Shown: positions 46,047 to 58,419 of the stretch, in pieces
Numbering within the stretch: position 1 is the stretch's first letter
How the letters are laid out: each line of letters begins with the position of its first letter
Source: Callipepla californica brunnescens
Lineage: Eukaryota; Chordata; Aves; Galliformes; Odontophoridae
Length of the DNA stretch: 64,000 nt
Direction of reading: 5' to 3'
Assembly: GCA_023055505.1 (NCBI GenBank)
Contig: JALIRH010000141.1
Span: 623,501 to 687,500, forward strand
Translations under genes and position numbers: made by a program
The notes under the pieces: generated by a model
Told to the model about the DNA's origin: nothing
What the model saw: only the letters and a program-made list of their open reading frames with translations
Database searches by the model: none

Positions 46047-49000
46047 TCACTGCTGCCCCACAGCCGCCTCATGGCTGCCTCATACCTGCCCCATAGCTGC
46101 CTCATAGCCGCTCCATAGCTGCTGCATAGGCTCCTCGGAGCTGCCCCATAGCTTCCTCAATGCGGCCCCAGAGCTGCCCAACTGCAGCCCCATGCTTGCC
46201 TCATAGCTTTTCCATAGCTGCCCCATAGCCTCCCCATAGCCGCCCCATAGCTGCCTCACTGCAGCTTCATAGCTGCCCCGTAGTCTCCCCATAGCCTCCT
46301 CATACCTGTCCCATCGCTGCCTCTCTGCTGCCCCATAGTTGCCCCGTAGCCTCCTCATAGCTACCCCACTACTGCCCCATACCTGCCCCACTGCTGCTAC
46401 ATATCCACCCCATAGATGTCTCACTGGTGTCCCATTGCCACCCCATGGCTGCCTAATAGCCGCCCCATTGCTGCCCCACTGCTGCCCCATAGCTGCACCA
46501 TGGCTGCCTCATAGCTGTCCAATACCTGCCCTATAGCCTACCCATAGCCTCCTCATAGCTCTCTCACTGCTTCCCCATAGTTGCCCCATGGCTGCCTTGT
46601 AGCCGCCCCATAGCTGGTCCATAGCCTCCTCTTAGCTGCCCCACTGCTGCCCCATAGCCGTTTGATGGCTGCCCCATGGCTACCCCATAGCTGCCCCACT
46701 TCTGCCCCATAGCCTCCCCATAGTCTCCTCATAGCTGCCTCACTGCTGCCCCATAGCTGCCTCATAACTGCAAAACTGCTGCCCCATTGCCGCCTCGTAG
46801 CTTCCTCACTGATGCACAATAGCTGCCCCATAGCCTCCCCATAGCTTCCTCTTAGCTGCCCCACTGCAGCCCCATAGCTGCAGCACTTATGCCCCATAGC
46901 TGACCCCACTACTGCCTCACTGCTGCCCCATAGCCTCCCCATAGCTGCCTCACTGCTGCCCATAGCTGCCTCACTGGTGCCCCAGACGTACCCCATGGCT
47001 GCCCCATAGCCTCCCCATAGCTGCCTCACTGGTGCCCCAGACGTACCCCATGGCTGCCTCATAGCCGCCCCATAGCTGCCCCATTACTGCCCCATAGCCT
47101 CCCCATACTTGCCCCATAGCTGTCTCACTGCTGCCCCATAGCCACCCCATAGCTGCCTCCCTGCTCCACCATAGCTTCCCTATGTCTGCCTCATCGCCAC
47201 CCCATAGCTGCCTCATAACCTCTCGATATCTGCTCCATAGCTGCCCCACTGCTGCCCCATACCTGCCCCATAGCCTCCCCATAGCCGTCCCATAGCTGCC
47301 TCACTGCTGCCCCATGGTGCCCAATGGCTGCCTAATAGCCGCCCGATAGCCTTGCCACTGCTTCCCAATAGCTGCCCAATAGCTGCCCCACTACTGCCCC
47401 ATAGCCGCTCTATAGCTGCCTCATCGGCTTCCCATAGCCTCCTCATAGCTGCCTCATTGCTGCCTCACTGCTGCCCAATAGCTGCCCCATAGCCTCCCCA
47501 TAGTCTCCTCATAGTTGCCCCACTGCTGCCCCATAGACGCCCCATAGCTGCCTCACTGCTGCTTCATAGCTGCCCCATAGCCTCCCAATTGCCTCCTCTT
47601 AGCTGCCACACCGCTGCCCCAGAGCTGCTTGATAAGTGCCTCATACCTGTCCCATAGCTGCCTCACTGCTGCCCCATAGCCTCCTCATAGCCTCCTCATA
47701 TCTGCCCCACTGCTGCTCCATATCCGCCCCATAGCTGCCCGACTGCTGCCCCGTAGCCTCCCCATAGCTGCCTCACTGGTGCCCCAAAACTGCCTCACTG
47801 CTGCCCCATAGCCTCCCCATAGCCTCCTCATAGCTGCCCAACTGCTGCCCCATAGCTGCCTCACTGCTTCCCCACTACTGCCCCATAGCCTCCTCATAGC
47901 TACCTCATAGCTGCCTCACTTCTGCCCCTTACCTGCCCCACTACTTCCCCATAGCTGCCCCACTAATGCCCCATAGCTGCCCCATAGCCTCTCCTGAGCC
48001 GCCACATAGCTGCCTCACTACTGCCCCATAGCTGCCCAACTGCTGCCTCATAGCTGCCAAACTACTGCCCCATAGCCGCCCCAAAGCTGTTTCAAATCTG
48101 CTCCATAGCTGCCCCATAGCCTCCTCATAGCTGTTCTATAGCTAGCTCACTGCTGCCCCATAGCTGCCCCATAGCCTCCCTATAGCTTCCTCTTAGATGC
48201 CCCACTGCGGCCCCATAGCTGCAGCACTAATGCCCCATAGCTGACCCACTACTGCCTCACTGCTGCCCCATAGCTTCTCAATAGCTACCTCAACGTTGCC
48301 ACATATCTGCCCCATAGCCTCCCCACAGCCTCTTCATAGCTACCCAATAGCTGCCTCACTGGTGCACCATAGCTGCCCCAGAGCCTCGCCATAGCCTCAT
48401 CATAGCTGCTCCACTGCTGCCCCATTGCTACCTCCCTGCTGCCCCATAGCCGCCCCATGGCTGCCTAATAGCCGCCCAATAGCTGCCCCACTGCTGCCCC
48501 ATTGATGCCTTATATCTGCCCGACTACTGCCACATAGCCACTATATACCTGCCCCATAGCCTCCCCATAGCCTCCTCATAGCTGCCCCATAGCTGCCCTC
48601 TAGCCTCCTCATAGCTGTCCCACTGCTGTCCCATAGCTGCCCCGTGACTGCCTCATAGCTGTCAAACTGCTGCCCTAAAGACGCCCCATAGCTTCCTCAC
48701 TGATGCACCATAGCTGCCGCACAGCCTCTCCATAGCCTCTTTATAGCTGCCCAACTGCTGCCCCATAGCTGCCTCACTGCTTCCCCACTACTGCCCAATA
48801 GCTACCCCATAGCTGCCTCACTGCTGCCCCATATCTGCCCCACTACTTCCCCATAGCTGCCCCACTAATGCCCCATAGCTGCCCCATAGCCTCTCCTGAG
48901 CTGCCACATAGCTGCCTCACTACTGCCCCAACTGCTGCCCAACTGCTGCCTCATAGCTGCCAAACTACTGCCCCACAGCCGCCCCAAAGCTGTTTCAAAT

Positions 49001-50613
49001 CTGCTCCATAGCTGCCCCATAGCCTCCTCATAGCTGCCCAACTGCTGCCCCATAGCTGACTCACTGCTAACCCATAGCTGCCCCATGGCTGCCTTATAGC
49101 CGCACCATAGCTGCTTCACTGCTGCCACATATCTGCCCCATAGCCGCCTCATAACTGCCTCACTGCTGCTTCATAGCCGCCCCATAGCCTCCTCATAGCC
49201 TCCTCATATCTGCCCCACTGCTGCCACATAGCTGTCTTACTACTGCCCCATACCTGCCCCACTGCTGCTCCATATCCGCCCCATAGCTGCCCGACTGCTG
49301 CCCCATATCTGCCCCATAGCCTCCTCATAGCTGTTCTAAAGCTAGCTCAATGCTGTCCGATAGCTGCCCCATAGCCTCCCCATAGCCTCCTCTTAACTGC
49401 CCCACTCGGCCCCATAGCTGCAGCACTAATGCCCCATAGCTGACCGACTACTCCCTCATTGCTGCCCCATAGCTTCCCCATAGCTACCACACCGTTGCCA
49501 CATATCTACCCCATATCCTCCCCACAGCCTCCTCAAAGCTACCCCATAGCTGCCTCACTGTTGCACCATAGCTGCCCCATAGCCTCTCCATACCCTCCTC
49601 ATTGCTGCCCCATAGCTGCCCCATAGCTTCCCCACAGCCTCCTCATAACTGTCCCATTGGTGCCCCATAGCTGCCCCATGGCTGCCTCACTGGTGTACCA
49701 TAGCTGCCCCATGGCTGCCTCACTGGTGTACCATAGCTGCCCCATGGCTGCCTCACTGGTGTACCATAGCTGCCCCGTAGACTCACCATAGCCTCATCAT
49801 AGCTTCCCAACTGCTGCCCCATTGTTACCTCCCTGCTGCCCTATAGCTGCCCCATAGCTGCTCCATAGCCTCCCCATAGCCTCCTCATAACTGCCCCACT
49901 AATGCCCCATAGCTGCCGCACTAATGTTCCATATTTGACTCTCTACTCCCTCACTGCTGCCCCGTAGCCTCCCTATAGCTGCCTCACTGGTGCCCCATAG
50001 CTGCCTCACTGGTGCCCCATAGCTGCCTTACTGGTGCCCCATAGCTGCCCCATAGCTTCCCCACAGCCTTCTCAAAGCTGCCTCACTACTTCCTCACTAC
50101 TGCCCCATAGCTTTCTCATAGCTACCCCATAGCTGCCTCACTGCTGCCCCATATCTGCCCCACTACTTCCCCATAGCTGCCCCACTAATGCCCCATAGCT
50201 GCCACATAGCCTCTTAATAACCGTCCCATATCTGCCCCACTGCTGCTCCATTGCCTCCCCATAACCTCCTCATAGCTGACCCATAGCTGCCCCATAGCTA
50301 CCTCACTGCTGCCCCATACGTGCCCCATGGCTGCCTAATTCCCGCCCCATAGCTGCCCCACTGCTGCCTTATATCTGCCCAACTACTGCCACATAGGCGC
50401 TCTATAGCTGCCCCATAGCCTCCCCTTAGCCTCCTCATAGCTGCCCCATAGCTAGCTCTCTGCTGCCACATAGCTTCCCCATAGCCTCCTCATAGCTGTC
50501 CCACTGCTGCCCCATAGCTGCCAAAATGCTGCCCCAAAGTCGCCCCATAGCTTCCTCACTGATGCACCATAGCTGCCCCATAGCCTCCCATAGCCTCCTT
50601 ATAGCTGCCTCAC
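46047..50613. repeat. Large internal duplication of the 11-bp minisatellite, copy B
   Basis: Second copy of the ~4.7-kb block. It lacks copy A's 209-bp extra duplication but has three instead of two copies of a unit containing CTCACTGGTGTACCATAG near 49685-49760. The end is marked by a repeated lead-in (CTCACTGATGCACCATAG near 41154, 45992 and 50554). Confidence 0.88.
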
Positions 50614-51248
50614 TGCTACTCCATAGCTCCATCACTGCTTCCTCATAGCTGCCCCACTACTGCCTCATAGCTGCTTGATGGCTGCCTAATAGCCGCCCCA
50701 TACCTGCCCCACTGTTGCCCCATAACTGCCCCATGGCTACCCTTAGAGCTGCCCCACTTCTGTCCCATAGCTGCCCCATAGCTGCCCCACTGCTGCCCCG
50801 TGGCTGCCTCATTTCTGCCCCATACCTGCCTTACTGCAGCCCCATAGCCACCCCTTAGCTGCCTCATATCCTCCCCATAGCCTCCTCATAGATGTTACAA
50901 GTGCTAGGGGAAAAAAGAGAGCGCCGCGCGGCCCCCGGAATCCTGCCCCGCCCCTCCCCCGCTGCCGCTGCCGCTGCCCCTGCCCAGCCCCACCCCCAAA
51001 GCTCACAGTGCCTCCCGTACAGCCGCCGCCGCCGCTCCAACGTGCGGTTTCCGCGGCAACGGAGCCGCCGCCGCCGCCGCCGCTCCAACGCGCGGTTTCC
51101 GCAGTTTCCGCAGTTTCCGCGGTTCCCACGGCAACGGAGCCGCCGCCGCCGCCGCCGCTCCAACGCGCGTTTTCCGCGGTTTCCGCGGCGCCGCCACCGC
51201 CGCCGCCATAGTACTCCACCGCTCCGTTCATCTGCGGGGGGGGGGGGA

Positions 51249-51268
51249 CTTCCGTTTCCGGCTTCCGG
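51249..51268 (-). promoter_or_regulatory. Tandem ETS-family sites
   Basis: CTTCCG at 51249 and CTTCCGG at 51262, i.e. CGGAAG and CCGGAAG on the minus strand, 63-80 bp upstream of the candidate ATG. ETS factors such as GABP commonly bind such sites in TATA-less CpG-island promoters. Confidence 0.55.
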
Positions 51269-51330
51269 GACCGGCGCACGCGTAGTGCTATTCCCAGAGC
51301 CGCGCGCAGTGGGGGTGGGGCTGTTCGGCC

Positions 51331-51407
51331 ATGGCGTTGGCGGGGGGGGGAGGTCGCGCAACGTGGAGCTCCTGGGGGAGCTACAGCGGCTGCTCGCGCA
51401 CACGCAG
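51331..51407 (+). CDS. Candidate first coding exon of an unrecognised gene
   Basis: ATG at 51331, ~65-80 bp downstream of ETS-type sites, with an exon end CACGCAG/GTGGGA at 51407/51408. From the ATG the frame passes a run of nine Gs (51342-51350). A different frame after the run reads SRNVELLGELQRLLAHTQ, a plausible leucine-rich helix ending exactly at the donor. The two parts are in frame only if the G-run is one base longer or two shorter than shown. I do not recognise the protein and no second exon is visible in the window. It may be a real gene on a small GC-rich chromosome or a displaced promoter fragment. Confidence 0.45.
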
Positions 51408-51724
51408 GTGGGAAAGGGGAGGGGGGGGAGGAGTGGGGTGGCGGAGGGAGAAGGGGGGAATAGGGTGTGGGTGGGGTGGGGCGGAGTTGGGTGAGGGACG
51501 GGGATGTGGGGCTGGGGTTGGGGCTAATGGGGCTCGATGCTCGGTTCTAAGTCCGGGTGCTCAGTTAGGGGTCTGAAGGCTCTGTTATGGGGCTGGGGCT
51601 GCAGATGTGGGGTCGGGGTTGTGGGTCCGGGGCCGTCGATGTGGGGGAGGGATCAGCCAGTCCTCATTGGTGGGCAACCATGGAAGGGGCGAGGACTCCA
51701 ACAAAAGAAGCGGGGGGAAACCAG

Positions 51725-54700
51725 CAGCCCCACTGCTGCCCCATAGCCTCCTCATAGCTGCCCCACTGCAGCCCCATAGCTGCCCCATGGCTGCCCCACT
51801 GCTGCCCCGCTGCCACCCCATAGCCACCCCACTGCTGCCCCATAGCTGCCCCACTACTGCCTCATAGTGGCCCCATAGCCTCCTCAGAGCTGCCCGATAG
51901 CTGCCTCATAGCCACCAGATAGCCGCCCCATAGCTGCTCCATAGCCTCCCCATAGCCTCCTCATAGCTGCAACACTGCTGCACCATAGCTGCTCCATGGC
52001 TGTATAATAGCCGCCCGATAGCTGCCCCACGGCTTCCCAATAGCTGCCCAATAGCTGCCCGACTACTGCCACATAGCCGCTCTATACCTGCCCAATAGCC
52101 TCCTCATAGCTGTCCCACTGCAGCCCCATACCTGCCCCATGGCTGCCCCATTGCTGCCACATAGCCACCCCACTGCTGCCCCATAGCTGCCCCACTACTG
52201 CCTTAAAAGCGGCCTCATAGCCTCCTCAGAGCTGCCCGATATCTGCATCACTGCTGCCTTAGAGCCGCCCCATAGCTGCCCCACTGCTGCCCCATTGCTG
52301 CCTCACTGCAGCCCCATAGCTGCCAATGGCTGCCCCATAACCTCCTCATAGCTGCCCCACTGCTGCCCCATAGCCGCCCCATAGCTGCCCCACTGCTAAC
52401 TTATAGTTGCCCCACTACTGCCCCATAGCTTCCCCACTGCTGCTCCACAGCCGCCCCAAAGCCTGCTCATAGCTGCCCCACTGCTGCCCCATATCTGCCT
52501 CATGGCTGCCTCATAGCCGCACCATAGCTGCCCCACTGCTGCCCCGTGTCTGCCTCATGGCTGCCTCATAGCCGCACCATAACTGCCCCACTGCTGTCCC
52601 ATAGCTGCCCTATAGCTTCCTTGTAGCTGCCCCACTGCTGCCCCATAGATGCAAAATGGCTGCCTCATAGCCGCTCCGTAGCTGCCCCACTGCTGCCCTA
52701 TAGCATTTCCATAGCCTCTTCATAGCTGCCTCACTGCTGCCCCACAGCCACCCCATGGCTGCCTCATACCTGCCCCATAGCTGCCTCCTAGCCGCTCCAT
52801 ACATGCCCCATAGTCTCCCTATAGCGTCCTCATTGCTGCCCCACTACTGCCCCATAGCTGCCCCACTACTGCGTTATTGCTGCCCCACTGCTGCCCCATA
52901 GCTGCCCCATAACGTCCTCATAGCTGCCCCATACCTGCCTCACTGCTGCCCAATAGGTGCCCAAAGGCTGCCTAATAGCCGCCCCATAGCTGCCCCACTG
53001 CTTCCCAATAGCTGCCTTATATCTGCCCGACTGCTGCCCCATAGCTGCCTCATAGCCTCCCCATAGTCTCCTCATAGTTGCCCACACTGCTGCCCCATAG
53101 CCTTCCCATAGCTGCCTTAGCTGCCCCACTGCTGCCCCATATCTGCCCCATAGCCTCCTCAAGGCCTCCTCATAGCTAACCCATAGCTGCCTCACTCGTG
53201 CCCCATAGCTGCCTCTCTGCTGCCCCATAGCTGCCCCATAGCCTCCTCATAGCTGCCTCACTGCTGCCCCATATCTGCCCAACTTCTGCCTAATTGCTGC
53301 CTCACTGCTGCACCATAGCTGCCCTACGGCTGCCTCATAGTTGCCCCATAGCTGTCTCATAGCCACCCGATAGCTGCCTCCATAGCCTTCTCGTAGCTTC
53401 CTTACTGCTGCCCCATAGCTGCACCGTGGCTGCCCCATAACTGCACCGTGGCTGCCTCATAGCCGTTACATATCTGCCCCATAGCCTCCCCATAGCCTCC
53501 CCATAGCTTCCTCATAGCTGCCTCACTGCTACCCCATAGCTCCCTCGCTGCTTCCCCATAGGTGCCCCATGGCTACCTCATAGCTGCCCCACTGCTGTCC
53601 CATAGCTGCCCCATGGCTGCCTCATAGCCACCCCATAGCTGACCCACTGCTGCCTCATAGCCACCCCATAGCTGACCAACTGCTGCCTCATAGCTGCTCC
53701 ACTACTGCCCCATAGCTGCCTCACTGGTTTCTCATACCTACCCCATGGCTGCCTCATAACCTCACCATAGCTGCCCCACTACTGCCCCATAGCCACCCCG
53801 TCGCTGCCCCATAGCCTCCCCATACTTGCCCCATAGCTGTCTCACTGCTGCCCCATAGCTGCCCCATGGCTGCCTCATAGCCGTCCAATTGCTGCCCGAC
53901 TACTGCCCCATAGCTGCCTCATAGCCTCCCCATAGTCTCCTCATAGTTGCCCACACTGCTGCCCCATAGCCTCCCCATAGCTGCCTTAGCTGCCCCACTG
54001 CTGCACCACATCTGCCCCATAGCCTCCTCATAGCTGACCCATAGCTGCTTGATAAGTGCCTCATACCTGTTCTATAACTGCCTCACTGCTGCCCCATAGC
54101 TGCCCCATAGTTTCCTCAGAGCCTCCTCATATTTGCCCCACTGCTGCCCCGTAGCTGCCTTACTACTGCCCCATACCTGCCTCACTGCTGCCCCATAGCT
54201 TCCCCGTCGCTGCCTCATAGCCGCCCCATTGCTGCCCCATGGCTTCCCAATAGCATCCTCAAAGCTGCCCCATTGCTTCCCCTTAGCTTCCTCACTGCTG
54301 CCCCATAGCTACCCCACTACTGCCCCATAGCCGCCCCCGTAGCCTCAAAGCTGCCCCACTGCTGCCCCATGGCTGCCTCTTTGTTGCCCCATACCTGCCC
54401 CACTGCTGCCCCTATAGCCACCCCATAGCTGCCTCACTTCTGCCCCATAACTGCCTCATATCCTCCCCATAGCCTCCTCATAGATGCCTCACTGCGACAC
54501 AATAGCTGCCCCACAGCTGCCCCATAGCTGCCTCACTGCAGCCCCACAGCTACTTTTTGTCTGCCTCAAAGATGCCCCATAGCTTCCTCATGGCCTTTCC
54601 CATAGTCTCATCATAGCTGCCCCACTGCTGCCCCATAGCTGCCTTACTACTGCCCCTTGCTGCCCCAAGGCTCGCTTATAGCTACACCATAGCTGTTTCA

Positions 54701-55775
54701 CTACTGCCACATAGCTGCCCCATGGCTGCCCCATAGCTGCTCAACTGCTGCCCCATAGTCGCCCCATAGCTGCCCCACTGCTGCCCCATACCTGCTTCAT
54801 AGCCTCCCCATAGTCTCCTCCTGCTACCCCACTGCTGCCCCATAGCTGCTCCATAGCCTCTCAAGAGACTCCTCATAGCTGCCCCACTTCAGCCCCATAG
54901 CCGCCCCATAGCTGCCTCACTGCTGCCACCATTGCCACCCCATGGCTGCCTAATAGCCGCCCCATAGCTGTCCCACTGCTGCCCCATAGCTGCCTTATAG
55001 GTGCCCCCACTACTGCCACAATTGCCGCTCTATAGCTGCCCCATAGCCACCCCATAGCTGCCCCCATAGCCTTCTCAATAGCTTCCTTACTGCTGCCCAT
55101 AGCTGCCCCACTGCTGCCCCATAGCTGCACCGTGGCTGCCCCATAGCCTCCCCATAGCCTCATCATAGCTGCCTCACTGCTACCCCCATAGCTCCCTCGC
55201 TGCTTCCCCATAGCTGCCCCATGGCTACCTCATAGCTGCCCCATAGCTGCCCCACTACTGCCCCATAGCCACCCCATAGCTGCCTCACTGCTCCCCCCAT
55301 AGCTACATTTTGTCTGCCTCAGAGCTGCCCCATCGCTTCCCCATGGCCTTCCCATAGCCTCGTCATAGCTGCCAAACTACTGACCCATAGCTGCTTCACT
55401 ACTGCCCCATAGCTGCCCAATGGCTTCCCCATAGCCACCCTATAGCTGCCCAACTACTGCCCCGTAGCCTCCCCATAGCTGCCTCACTGCTCCCCCCATA
55501 GCTGCCCCATGTCTGCCTCATCGCCGCCCCATAGCTGCCCCATAGCCTCTCGATAGCTGACCCATAGCTGCCCCATAGCCTCCTCATAGCTGCCTCACTG
55601 CTGCCTGATTGCTGCCTCACTTCTGCCCCATAGCTGCCCAATGGCTTCCTCATAGCCGCCCCATAGCTGCCCCACTGCTGCCCCATAGCTGCCTTATAGC
55701 TGCCCTACTACTGCCCCATAGCTGCCCCACTGCTGCCCAATAGCTGCCCCATAGCTTCCCCATAGCCTCCTCATA
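51725..55775 (+). repeat. 11-bp minisatellite, right block
   Basis: Same GCTGCCCCATA family as the left block, more diverged and without the 4.7-kb duplication. If the CpG island starts a gene, this would be intronic. Minus-strand low-complexity frames are not genes. It changes to the 8-bp minisatellite near 55775. Confidence 0.92.
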
Positions 55776-58086
55776 CCTTTCTTTTCTCTTATTCTGGCAT
55801 TCTGACATTCTGACATTGTGACATTCTGAGATACTCTCATTGTCACATTGCAACATTGTTACATTCTAATATTCTCCCATTCTGAACTTCTGGAATTATG
55901 ACAACCTGCCATTGTGACATTCTCCCATTCTGACATTATGACATTCTAATATTCTCACATTCTGAAGTTCTGGCATTATGACAACCTGCCCTTGTGCTAT
56001 TTTCACATTCTGACATTCTGACATTCTAGCATTGTGACATAGTGACATTCTGGAATTGTGACAACCTGTCATTCTGACATTCTGTCATTGTGATACTCTC
56101 ACATTCTGCTATTGTGACATTCAGATATTTGGACATTCTGAAATTCTGGAATTGTGACATTCTGAAAATTCTGGAAATGTGACAATCTGTCATTCTCACA
56201 TTGTGACAATGCAAAATTCTGATACTGTGAAATTCTGACTCTCTCTCATTGTGACATTGTGAGATTCTCACATCGTGGCATTGTGGCATTCTCACTTTCT
56301 CACGTTCTGACATGTTAACATTGTGACATTCTAACATTCTCTCATTGTGATTTTCGGCCATATTTATCATCTGACATTGTGACGTTCTGTCACAGTCATA
56401 TGTTGTCATTGTGACATTCTATCTTCATGACATACTGATATTGTGACTTTGTGGCATTGTGATACACTGACATTCTGAAATTGTGGCAATCTGTCATTGT
56501 GACTCTGTGACATTCTCCAATTCTGACATTCTCACATTCTAACGTTCTCACATTGTGTCATTCGGTCATTGTCATATTCTCACTTTCTGATATTCTCTCA
56601 TTGTGATATCGTGACGTTGTGACAATTTGACATTCTGACATTAAGACATTCCGACATCATGAGATTCTCTCTTTCTCTCATTCTGACATTTTGACATTGT
56701 GACATTCTCACTTTCTCATATTCTGCCATTCTGATATTCTGGCATTGTGACATTCTGAGATACTCACATTGTAACATTGTGACATTGTGACATTCTAATA
56801 TTCTCACCTTCTGAAGTTCTGGCATTATGACAATCTGCCATTGTGATATTCTCACTTTCTGATATTATGACATTCTAGCGTTGTGACATAGTGAAATTGT
56901 GACATTGTGACATTCAGACATGTTGACATTCTGAAATTCTGGAATTGTGACAACCTGTCATTCTCACATTGTGACAATGCAACATTCTGATATTGTGACA
57001 TGATGACATTGTGACACTGTGACATTCTGAAATTCTAACTCTCCCTCATTCTGACCTTCAGACATTCTCACATTGTGACATTGTAAAACTCTGACTCTCT
57101 CTCATGGTGACATTCAGACATTCACACATTTTGACATTCTGACATTCTGACATTCTGGCATTCTGACATTCTCACAATGTGTCATTCGGTCATTGCCATA
57201 TTCTCACTTTCTGATATTCTCTCATTGTGATATTGTGACGTTGTGACAATTTGACATTCTGACGTTAAGACATTCTGACATCATGACATTCTCTCTTTCC
57301 CTCATTCTGACATTTTGACATTGTGACATTCTGAGATACTCTCATGGTGACATTGTGACATTGTGGCATTCTAATATTCTCACCTTCTGATGTTCTGGCA
57401 TTATGACAATCTGCCATTGTGATGTTCTCACCTTGTGACATTGTGACATTCTAGCATTTTGACAATGCGTCATTCTGACGTTGTGACATAGTGACATTCT
57501 GGAATTTGGAAAATCTTTCATTCTGACATTCTGTCATTGTGACATTCTCAGAATCTGACATTGTGACATTCTGATATTTTCACATTCTGAAATTCTGTAA
57601 TCGTGACAATCTGTCATTCTCCCATTGTGGTATTTGTGACGTTCTTACACTGTTACATATTGATATTCTGACCTTGAGACATTGCGACATTGTTACATAG
57701 TGATTCTGACATTTTGACATTCTCACATTCTCACTTTCTTACATTGTGACACTCGGTCATTGTGATATTCTCTCTTTTTCATCTCCTCTTATTGTGACTT
57801 TCTGACACAGTCATATTCCCTAATCTTGTAGTTGTGACACAGTGAAGATTTGACATTCTGACATTAAGACACTCTGACATCATGACATTCTCACTTTCTC
57901 CCATTCTGACATGTTGACATTGTTGCATTCTAACATTCTCTCATTGCTATATTCTGACATATTTCTATTCTGTCATTGTGACATTCTCTCACAGACACAT
58001 GCTGCCATTTTGACATTCTATCGTTGTGACATTCTGACATTGTGACATTCTGAGATACTCTCATGGTGACATTCTGACATTCTAAT
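55776..58086 (+). repeat. 8-bp minisatellite (TGACATTC/TGACATTG)n, left block
   Basis: Tandem TGACATTC and TGACATTG with many variants. Minus-strand open frames read as MSQCHNVRM-type low-complexity peptides with a 24-bp (8-residue) period and are artefacts. Larger blocks with ACACAGTCATATTCCCT recur (near 57810 and 58636). Confidence 0.94.
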
Positions 58087-58419
58087 TGTATGGGAACTGT
58101 TGAATCATGGCCTGAACCACTGATTGATCACCTGAGGCAAGCCCTGAGTCAGCTGCAGGGGCACAAGTGAGTGTGATTGGAAGGGGTGGAGTTTGACTCC
58201 ACCTCTGCCAAGACCCCATTTAAGGGCTGACCTCCAGCAGGGAAGGTTCTCTTGTTAGAGATCCCTCCCTTTTGGAGTTATTAGCGAGCCTCGACCATCA
58301 TCAAGGTGAGCTCCTCTCTTTTCTTCTTGTTTGTATACCATTTTCTTAAGCCTACCTAAAATATACCGCCTTTCGCACAATTTCCATGGAGTGCTTTTTT
58401 GGGGGTTATTTGCCTTATA
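58087..58419. mobile_element. 333-bp inserted element with CTAAT target duplication
   Basis: Non-repetitive sequence starting TGTATGGGAACTG and ending TTTGCCTTATA, flanked by CTAAT at 58082-58086 and 58420-58424. Joining the flanks restores typical array text. Contains a CCATTTAAGGG TATA-like region near 58209. The 5-bp duplication and size suggest a solo LTR, but the end is TA rather than CA, so a non-LTR or DNA element is possible. No coding capacity. Confidence 0.65.

Larger units (their letters stand above)
40673..50889 (+). repeat. 11-bp minisatellite (GCTGCCCCATA)n, left block
   Basis: Tandem GCTGCCCCATA with the common variants CTGCCTCACT, CTGCCCCACT and CCTCCCCATA. Because 11 is not a multiple of 3, the array reads in all frames, and the minus strand gives long low-complexity peptides with a 33-bp (11-residue) period such as LWGSSEAAMGR. 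These are not considered genes. GC-rich minisatellites of this type fill introns and gaps on small chicken chromosomes. Confidence 0.95.
50890..51724 (+). promoter_or_regulatory. CpG-island promoter embedded in the minisatellite
   Basis: A GC-rich, CpG-dense island interrupts the minisatellite. It contains (CCG)n-rich repeats carrying GCTCCAACGCGCGGTTTCC in about three copies between 51020 and 51185, a poly-G run at 51236-51247, a CTTCCG/CTTCCGG pair at 51249-51268 (ETS-factor sites, common in housekeeping promoters), an ATG at 51331 and a splice donor at 51408. No TATA box is seen. It reads as the promoter and first exon of a plus-strand gene, with the right minisatellite block as part of its first intron. 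Confidence 0.65.

Noticed and set aside
40880..55860. Minus-strand repeat proteins in the 11-bp minisatellite
   Set aside because: Frame openness is a property of the unit; no start context, promoter or splice signals.
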